From positions 62,001 through 126,000 of the forward strand of contig MU405286.1 of NCBI GenBank assembly GCA_022836615.1: a stretch of 64,000 bases of DNA. The letters run 5' to 3'. Every line of letters begins with the position of its first letter. Within the stretch, counting starts at the first letter, position 1. The translations under genes and the position numbers were made by a program. This DNA is from Annulohypoxylon bovei var. microspora. Its lineage: Eukaryota; Ascomycota; Sordariomycetes; Xylariales; Hypoxylaceae. Of the stretch, positions 57,901 to 64,000 are shown in pieces. The notes beneath the pieces are model-generated. The model searched no databases, had not been told where the DNA came from, and worked only from the letters and a program-made list of their open reading frames with translations.

Positions 57901-59866
57901 CCGGGGACGACACACAAAGCATGGTAGCTGTTAACGGGAACGCAGCCAACCAATGGCGCGGCTTTACAAACATCGTCGCCAGGCGAGGGCTTATGTTGCT
58001 TAGTACTTCTGACCACTTCAAGTAAGAGAAGTGTTTGTTAGTCGCCTTGGCGGCGATAGGGAGAAGAAGCGTATCCAATATTTGGCAAAATGCAGATTTC
58101 ACCTTCTGGCCATGAGATCGGGCAAACAACTTAGCCAGGGACACTAAGAAGTCGCACGCTTGGTCCCAGTTTTCGTCGGTGTCAATCTTGATATGTAGGT
58201 GCTTCATACCCCCAAGCACCAGCTCTACTTGTCCCTCGGGGTCCCTATTCTGGGTCGTCGGGCTTCTAACGGTAAGTTCTGAGAGTGAACGATCAAGATC
58301 GGCAATAAATCGATCTTTAACAGGAGCAAAGTTGATCACGCTCATGGCTCCAAGCAGCTGAGCGAAAAGGTTCCAATTAGCCAGCTTGAGAGGAGATACA
58401 TATAGCTGTTCTATGTCGGCAATCTTAAGTTGGCCAAATATAATAGCCTCGAGCTTGTCCTCCATTTCAGGGGTTATGAAGTTGAGGCTGCTCTGGCTGA
58501 TGACTTCCAAAAGGACTCGACATAGTATATAAATGGAGACGATAGAGCAACGCTCAGCATGAGCTGCTTCGTTCTGCTTATCTGCAAGGGTATGAGGCCC
58601 ACCGGATGTTGTATCAGCCGGGTTACCGGTGAGGAGCTGTAATGGTTCTGTATTTCGCCTCACAAGAGACGCAGCAGGCATATTAGATCTCATCTGATGG
58701 AGATTACTACGTGCCTCGTTAGCAGCCTCACTTTTACGCTTCCGCCAAAGCATAATAGAATCGATCAAAGGTCTCGGTTTTTGACTTGCAATGTGACCGA
58801 GAGCTATGATAAAGCGGTCAAACGCCGGATCAGCTCCAGGACCGCATATATGCTCGATAGACGGCTCAGGATCAAAGGGTACCGTGAGGCATTCTTGAAG
58901 CTTATCTTCAGCCATAGCAATAAACTTAATCTGGGTTAGCATATATATCCACCATATATCTACCGTATAGGCGTTAGGACTACTGTTACTAACCGACGTA
59001 AACAATACATGCATGGCATATTCGCCTACCGTCCTAAGCTCGTCCCTATGATGCCTCGACGAATGCGAATGGTGGTGTGTATGATCGCGCCGGGTTTTGC
59101 TATGCATACGCTCAACCTTCCTCTGTGTGAGAGTACCGCTGCTGCTACTATCCTGGGTAGACCGTATCGTAGAAGACTCTGCTTTGTCCATAGAGTGGAT
59201 AGAAGCGTTGGCCGTGGTACCCGACAAGGCGGTCAACGGCCGGGAGGCTATCGAAGCCATCGAGGACATTGACGACGGCGTTGATAATTCTGAATCTAAC
59301 CGGTTCATTGTGGGCAATTCTGAGCGTTCCGGCAAAAGTCCAGCACCTGCCGCCGCAATGATCTGCGGACTAAGGGGACTCGAAGACGAACTTGCGAGAC
59401 TCCCATTCCTCGAGTGTTGAATGCCATGGACAATGGAAGTCTGGCGATGGTGTCCGTACGCCGCGGCCTTCGGGTCGATGAGACGCTCGAATATGCCGCC
59501 GGGGCTCGGACGCGATGCGGCTGATCGTAAACCGGGGGAGTTGATCGTGGACGAAGCCGGAGGGGATTGGGGTGATTCAGGGATCCCGGCTAGCGAACCG
59601 GACTGGAGCTTTTCGAGGGAAGACTCGCGCGAGTGCGCAATGACGCGGGAGGTAGAAGGATCGTGAGCTATAGGTCTAAGAGTATTATCCCACCCGCCAT
59701 TATCACCATCATCGTCGGCGTCACCGTCGGGAGTATTGAGTCGCGGGGTTGATCGCGGGGAGAATTTTAACGTAGGGTCGTGGAAGTGGTCTGGCAGCGT
59801 CTGGGACGGAGCTAGGTGGTGCGACAACGTTGTCAGTAAAGGTGAAGCAGACCTGGGTGAGAACAT
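51929..59866 (-). CDS. PAG1: Cell morphogenesis protein PAG1/Tao3 (Furry family)
   Basis: A single exon of 2645 aa from ATG 59866. The upstream part of the longer frame starts at a TTG and is not used. The first 270 residues are Ser/Pro-rich and disordered, with many possible phosphorylation sites. The Furry N-terminal domain begins near 275 (LRTVGEYAMHVLFTSVSNSS, then YTVDIWWIYMLTQIKFIAMA). Helical HEAT-like blocks run for most of the protein, including HLTAEVVKTFEVTFPGIKEE and FQIFRCILTSLDQYMLGDML. The C-terminal 350 residues are again less ordered and GC-rich. In yeast Tao3/Pag1 scaffolds the Cbk1 kinase in the RAM network for polarised growth and cell separation; the fungal ortholog acts in hyphal morphogenesis. 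Uninterrupted coding over 7.9 kb is remarkable. Short in-frame introns cannot be excluded. Confidence 0.92.
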   Translation of the reverse strand: MFSPRSASPLLTTLSHHLAPSQTLPDHFHDPTLKFSPRSTPRLNTPDGDADDDGDNGGWDNTLRPIAHDPSTSRVIAHSRESSLEKLQSGSLAGIPESPQSPPASSTINSPGLRSAASRPSPGGIFERLIDPKAAAYGHHRQTSIVHGIQHSRNGSLASSSSSPLSPQIIAAAGAGLLPERSELPTMNRLDSELSTPSSMSSMASIASRPLTALSGTTANASIHSMDKAESSTIRSTQDSSSSGTLTQRKVERMHSKTRRDHTHHHSHSSRHHRDELRTVGEYAMHVLFTSVSNSSPNAYTVDIWWIYMLTQIKFIAMAEDKLQECLTVPFDPEPSIEHICGPGADPAFDRFIIALGHIASQKPRPLIDSIMLWRKRKSEAANEARSNLHQMRSNMPAASLVRRNTEPLQLLTGNPADTTSGGPHTLADKQNEAAHAERCSIVSIYILCRVLLEVISQSSLNFITPEMEDKLEAIIFGQLKIADIEQLYVSPLKLANWNLFAQLLGAMSVINFAPVKDRFIADLDRSLSELTVRSPTTQNRDPEGQVELVLGGMKHLHIKIDTDENWDQACDFLVSLAKLFARSHGQKVKSAFCQILDTLLLPIAAKATNKHFSYLKWSEVLSNISPRLATMFVKPRHWLAAFPLTATMLCVSSPENLSNQWLQLVRTVQPRLKDRAMRPLCLQVISRLLWAYLYRTNDTMAGATRKLDEVLQLVLPTSKRTFSASDTASSGPLIQIIRIIGYKYPEYCCKNIVFPLINAELFNLNKELKVEQLEPDRMVIGIRAFLAIMSDLEKGDHGRPPFPQHYSSPSASDRVPPSSPASTSASSVVPSSPLLPDRDESLSRPVQLGALSEGAREYYKKFSEILGKITIICDNTFGGQAALDEKFSSPGGGPKTPITETFNFSRRDDHPSPADQKQAFYELLHVAVQALPRCLPADIPFNSLINLLCTGTAHVQCNIADSSAQSLKSIARQTYAHQVTVGFARFIFNFDDRYSTMSDGGMLGPGHIESTLRLYVELLQIWRDEIRRKTKDAASDPTDLNNADKRGMKLDLSSIWAEVEHVEARGLFFLCSQSRRVRHFAITVLRLIVEFDTALGKNSEEEKDTVRLIDILENDSVQVMNFKDEHLSIAERSRLQRGMQNSNNKGALIELCTSDVSYDTTLWFKIFPNFIRIAYDRCPFTVTIGRDLVCNRILQMYKGIVVLSEPTRGLYYGSDPGSARYTGRTPTTQPDVLVEQWKLYLAFACTTLTDSGTAMNGASQGSQHTRKGSKSAADKIVSARTLFKFLIPLLFASSQSVREAVVLAMGSININIYRTLLEELQGHVSRCNEEARSRIHQRTGSGPRRKPKMDTLRAELTHVYKLTCHFLKEPEVYQDDWILSNLCTYTKDIKLFLMDGEVQMNWGFQKLRQHYCGLVEGLFDGINRTKDPSRWMTFESRKSSFTLMEDWCGFSPNQMQIRQREDTMRQSLIDTKSAGERGPISAGMEIEKRNLKTAALSAMAALCAGPVSVTTESGATLHFDMRRMLNWVDSIFSSGSDRVNVIGRRALKNLIVYNQDHPYLLEHCIARCYITEVPKVLESYFTVITEVLQEHIDYPSPFWKLLGLCLFTLGGDQSDIRSKSAHVLEALEEKQQAAQSSKIRDFEISIADKTKAVYKLAQFEISKRLAKQHPELAFHVFSEVTLYFKSLPSAAQRNVVAVILPWIQTIELKVDPNGGPTAQSYVLLANLLEVTIKSSAALHNEVQALWQALATGPHPGNVRLVLDFIISLCLERREQNFVEYAKQIVVFLASTPSTPGIKVVEFLLMQITPKAMVPNEKREAVQSPPDISQLQLPYCADLSEALPVGTKQAGFSLGQLSLILLVDLMVSPVQLDRSNLIVLLQVVTVLWDHYTPLVQEQAREMLVHLIHELVVSKMDEGTSLETKKSVEDVVDAIRRHDRAVVWSYEESNGKVDGRDNKVPRSMEHLTAEVVKTFEVTFPGIKEEWSRLSLTWATSCPVRHLACRSFQIFRCILTSLDQYMLGDMLARLSNTIADEDTEIQTFSMEILTTLKTLISKLEPEKLTSFPQLFWTMCSCLDSINEVEFLEAIEMLNEYLEKLDFHAPSVRRAIMDGQPPRWEGAFEGVQPLLAKGLRSSICLQPTLDTLDKLVQLPSGDLIGNDNRLFFSILANFPRFLQAMEQDVIDKATLQSAEILFSVADAQGMSSICAALGGFVDSIYRSSREFMTQLLAALHEYFLPQLDFSLLTTLLGFLTNSMPSVKIMTMRLLCVVIPKIEMRKPEIAGHGSDLISPLFRLLQTEYCMEALEVLDNIMTMSGTPMDKHYVRMSMTSAASKDRKEYEATQSLFGIPEESGWSIPIPAKKTELTRANIHAAFYMCQANPENGTPTEPTPTEEVEFHEDNYRYGYFDMPDRTETMMSDDAQGEGQMADLVTKLDSLDDFFDDMSQTSPSEGRSSRTVTEFGPDSYESGARLYDDVLPILHQAATNTSFQNGFVDRVPASKEGKPNTMNPGAFNLHLNPASLARPGLHSRSITSPSAPASWTPPQLSELTSDDELTEDVFSDGDDDRPPGAAPESSFFLENMIKPIAHSTRTHMRRLTGGGRSRDHAEKQRELFRARQQQVSPQVPKVPNSFLQHKTSPSTGDML

Positions 59867-62800
59867 CAGAGCGCAGGGGAAAAGGTTGAAATGCTTGACC
59901 CCCCTTCCCTCTTGTGAAACTCTGAAACAAAAGCCGAAAGTGGGCACATTTATCAAGCCTTAAGCGTCAAGCGTCAAGCGTCAAGCGTCAAGTACGAAAG
60001 TATGCGTAAGGTCGTTGTTGGTAAAGGTACCGCAGCTGACATTCCGAACAGGATGAGGCGCGGAAGTTTAGGTACTACTCACCCATCGTTGAGCCTCGAT
60101 GCCCATGATACTTCGGTACGGTAAGATACGGCGGGCTTCACAGACCCCTAATGACGATTGGTCTGGTGGGCCTGGGGACTTGACGATGATGAATTGAATA
60201 AATAAAGAAGTGGCCTGAGCCTTGATGGGGTTATGATGGTGGTATTTCGGACACCACGATAACTCCCCGTCTTTTCTTGCTTCTTTTCCCTATTTTTTTT
60301 TTCTTTTCTTTTTTTCCTGCGTCTTCTCCAAAAGGAATCCCCCCTCCAGCGCTGAGGTCCCCTATTTCTCACGTATCCCGTACTAGTACTCGAAGAGGTA
60401 GCACTATGACGACCCTAAGCAACTTCAAGAAAATGTGATGTAGAATATCTTATGCGGCTTGTCACTGCATAATGCGAATAGGAATCTATAAAATCGATGC
60501 AATTTGATCCAACAATGCCTGACTGCCTGTTAACTAAGTCGTCTCACTGGCTGGGACTCGTCCGTCTTCGTTTCTGCGTGGAGCTAGCATAGCCAGACAC
60601 TTTTTGAAGTGTTTTTCGGTTTTTCTTCTTTTGCTCTGCCGTCATTCTATCGCCAATTAGCAGCTGATACTGTGTGTACTGTATCCATTTTGCTGGAGTC
60701 CCACCGCCTGGTTCAGGTCAATCACGGCCTATTTAGCTTGTTCCTTATGCAGGGCAAGGGTGTTTCTGCAAGGGCCATATCCTATTACGGCTCACTAGCG
60801 GGAGGTCGAGGTGCTGTACCACCGGCAGGATTTTTACATACTGTACGCTGTACCAGTCAAAGCCAGTTTCCCACGTGGCGGAACGGGCTCTTAAGCGCAT
60901 CCCAAACATACCTGTAGGTATGGTGCTATCCCATCAATGTCCGTTTGGATTATCCCTGCGCATCTACCCAACATTGGAAGTGCTGAGAAGATGGATCCAG
61001 GAGATGGATCCTCTTTTGCATAATCATATTGTGCAATTATACAGCGTGAATCGGGGGCATCCGAACAAGATCTCGGAGACGTTGTAGCCCTGCTGTTCCG
61101 GAGAGTCGGACAATCGTCAACAGGATCGTCTAAAGTGCCAGACAAGATTGACAGGACCGACAAGATGGCTATTATGACTATCAGTAGGTACCCGACGGCC
61201 TACCTATCAATTTTACATGCCCGCAATATCCTGAAATAGTCTTATGACAGGTACGGGTTTGACATAAGACGGCGATTATCCACCACATCTAGTTAGTGGT
61301 TATTAAATCGTGTCGTTTTCGTCCTGTCCGCCAGGAGCTTTTCGTTTATATCCGATGAGGACGACCGCATAGGCATCAGCCGAGATTCGGCGTTCTGTCA
61401 AATCGACTCATCCGCAGTCGCGTCCTCTTTTTAATATGGATATTTGTTGACACGTCGATATTGTCTAGAATCAGAACATGAAAACAGCAGAGCAGTCCGT
61501 GCAAGGCATAGATTCTTTGCCTGACTGACTGCTCGAGGTGTCGGTGCCACTGGAATTGCTTTATCAGGTCGAATTATATTAGATGGTTACTCAAGTACTT
61601 TAGTACGTGAGTGCTTAAGGCGTGTATTAAATGGAAATAAATTATATAGAAATGCCGCATAAATCCGGAAGCTCCGGGTAGTCAGCCAGTCCCGCCGATC
61701 CGGCATCACGGAGCCTTTACGGCAACATTGACACATCTTCGTCCGGATCGAAAAGGTGTCGCTATCCCGAATTGGCGATTGGCTCCAAATTCCCTTGCTA
61801 TACTATCCGTGTAAGGGTATATCTTATCAATCTGGCTCACCTATTCTTTTCGGAAGCGGTAAGACATTAGCAAGCATTAAGCGGCTGAGTAATTAATCCT
61901 ACGAATCTAAGTTGACGAATGCGATCCATCTATGCAAGCTACATCGTTAGGGCTTACACATAAAACACGCGAACAGTTGCTAAATTTATGAAAGATCGAA
62001 CGAGAGAATGAGACGTGTATTCGATGGATATTCCAACGGCTTCTCAACAAAAAGATTGATAAAGATGATAAGGAAGATCTAAGCGAGTAAGCGAGCTAGG
62101 CAACTATTTTCAACATCAGCTAAAGTAGAAGAAGAATAAGGAGGAGAAGATCTTCACTCCCAGCTGCCTATGCCACGGCCACGGCCATGCCTAGGAGAAA
62201 TAATTCAGATAGTGTAGGCACAAGTACCTAGTGTAGATTGATATATGCCGAATCCGAACACGCTCATCGGGTGAGAGACTAGCCGATAGAAAGCTGGCTG
62301 GTTCCAAGTTGTGCAGAGAATAGAATACCGGAGAAGGCTAGAGCACATCTTTTTATCTGCAAGTCACGAATTGCCGAGCTTGGAAACAGTGGCACATGCG
62401 GGTGCCCCATTGGATACTCCCGAAGGTAAAGTGGACGAGACGGGACCCGGCGCACCAGGTATCCAGCTGATTTAATGTCGGGTCTTCGGACAGTCATTCG
62501 TATAGCGGTCTCCCGCTTTCTCCAACCCGATGCCATCACGGCAATCAAAAAATCCTTGTGATGGGGAAAATGGAGAAGAAAGAAAAGTCCAGATTGGTGC
62601 ATAAGATGATGCATATGATGATGTATTTTCAGGGTCTGGAATAATAAGGACACATAAGGTTATTATTATTATGTAGGTAACTGCCCAGGAAACATGACAC
62701 CCACTATGCACAGCACAGCACTACCAACCTAGGAAATTATACTTTTTGTGGCTTAGGATGCGGCGGGAGTAGGCGCCTTCGTACTAAAGGTAGGAGGTAC

Positions 62801-64000
62801 TTTCATTGCTAATTCAAGGGAGTCCTAGTAGGTAACACAACGCATCTACGTTTAAAAAAGAGTACATGATCAAACAAAATTAAATACTTATGATTCACCA
62901 GTAATAACTAGCTCGATCAAAAGTATTCTGCCCCCTTGAAAAAGGTAGCAACGCTTATTCTTATCTCAAAAAGCAATCTCTCGATACTTGTATATGTATC
63001 CGAATCCCATTCATTGATGTACCTAATCTACCACCTGGCACCATGATTAAAATTTCCTTCCGGTTCTTCTCCAACCCACGCCCCATCTGCACCACTTTCG
63101 ACTCATCTCTCCACAGAATGAATGGGAGTTCCCGTCAGTAGATGTTACCTAAGTTTCCCTCTTTAGGAAGGTTGCTTGTTTAAAGTCTCCGAATAATAGC
63201 AACAACATAAGTTATCGTTTAGAACATGGACATAAACACAGACATGGATATAGACATAGCAAATATGCAATTGAGTAGAGAAACGCTTTTGTGAGGGGCT
63301 TGAACTGTTTTTCGATTCTTATCTGAACGAAGCTCCTATGGTTCTGCATAATACAGAGCCAGTTCGGAGAGACAGCATAGGCTAATCCTAAGCGTCTGAA
63401 ACGAGTAACAAGTCCCATCAATCCACGCTGTACGCGGATGAGCCTGTGAACCGGGTGATTCCCGTCACGGCTGCTTTGCCCTAATTCTAACGCCCTCGTC
63501 TTGATAAGACTGCTTCCAAATCATAGTCTGTTCTAACCGACTAATCTCGTCGGTTCCTGTGCCAAACCACCCAATCCCGGCATCGATGTGCCATGCAAAT
63601 AGAAAAGCAAGTGATATCTCAATATTGTATCATGGTACAACAATGTCCGTGCCTATACCGGTAGCCCCCAATCGTACGCCCGCGGCTAGAAGGAAGTCGA
63701 AGACAGAATCCCGAAATGACCCAAACTTTTTATGATGCTGTGCTCCAAAAGATGCTCTTGTACAACAATGTAACAAATAAAACGGAAATGTGACCCTTCG
63801 TGCCTAGTCGTTCTGGTAAAATAGAGAATAAGGAAAATCGAGAAGTGAATGAGTCGTGCAGAGGTTGCGTAGAACCGAGAGATGTAATATGCTTATTGGG
63901 TATAACAAGTGGAGTGTTGAATGCTGAATGTCGAATGTCGAGTTGAAATATAGAAATGTCGTTAGTTCGGTTAGCCCACGCTTAGTAGGATCGTCGTCGT
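59867..64000. other. Right-hand intergenic region of 4.1 kb without supportable gene
   Basis: Only the PAG1 promoter and leader can be assigned. A poly-T/CTTTT tract lies at 60290-60320. Frames at 60609-60917, 60875-61087 and 62279-62653 are short, begin mostly at non-ATG codons and match nothing I know. From 61650 to 61760 there is a mildly GC-rich patch with CCGG-containing short inverted repeats (CCGGAAGCTCCGG). From 63220 to 63262 there are imperfect ACATGGACATA-type repeats. The end of the window may approach another gene, but no coding is visible. Confidence 0.5.
59962..59992. repeat. Seven-base tandem repeat upstream of PAG1
   Basis: Four exact copies of AAGCGTC plus a final AAG, about 100 bases before the PAG1 start codon and likely in its promoter or leader. 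On the coding strand the unit reads GACGCTT. Confidence 0.85.

Noticed and set aside
62279..62653. 124-codon minus-strand frame
   Set aside because: Starts at GTG; His-rich start from a CAT repeat; no splice context or family resemblance.
1..64000. CRISPR array, insertion sequences, rRNA operon
   Set aside because: No regularly spaced repeats, transposase motifs or rRNA signatures were seen; the DNA is eukaryotic.

Overview
The window is nuclear DNA of a filamentous ascomycete, most likely a Sordariomycete. Genes are mostly interrupted by short introns of 47-114 nt, with GTAAGT/GTGAGT-like donors and CTAAC/CTAAT branch points. Housekeeping proteins (SEC1, SUV3, URB1, PAG1/Tao3, Nyv1-type SNARE, PMP3) have clearly fungal forms. 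No bacterial-style operons, CRISPR arrays, rRNA genes or intact transposons were seen. All assignments come from reading the sequence and from family knowledge; no database search was possible. Gene models below were rebuilt by joining exons at visible splice sites. Several differ from the longest open frame because the true start or end lies in another exon.

Layout. (1) 0-6 kb: the 3' end of a nitrilase, a DMATS-type aromatic prenyltransferase and a Baeyer-Villiger-type flavin monooxygenase, all on + strand. This looks like the right edge of a small specialised-metabolite locus. (2) 6.1-15.4 kb: an accessory block with two head-to-head nucleotidyltransferase-fold genes, a 1348-aa signal peptide/multi-TM/ankyrin protein with an acidic pentapeptide repeat, and an F-box-ankyrin protein. 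(3) 15.4-18.7 kb: AT-rich and gene-poor. (4) 18.7-30 kb: a SANT/Myb-like protein, an unrecognised protein with a C-terminal membrane anchor, a large unrecognised protein, a PMP3/SNA4-like membrane proteolipid and a five-exon unknown protein with a likely micro-exon. (5) 30.6-60 kb: a conserved housekeeping block with SUV3 helicase, Nyv1-like R-SNARE, a small unknown gene, an SDR, a G-patch protein, SEC1, an eIF4E-binding 4E-T/Eap1-like protein, URB1 and PAG1/Tao3. (6) 60-64 kb: no supportable gene.

How genes may work together. The prenyltransferase and monooxygenase are a plausible tailoring pair. The Nyv1-type SNARE and SEC1 both act in vesicle fusion, but at different membranes. PAG1/Tao3 acts in polarised growth. 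SUV3, URB1 and the 4E-T-like protein act in RNA degradation, ribosome assembly and translation control. The most unusual part is the 6-15 kb block. Its architectures resemble lineage-variable fungal gene sets, but any role in self/non-self recognition or defence is conjecture.

A short palindromic motif (TACCTAGGTA and its extensions) recurs in many intergenic gaps.
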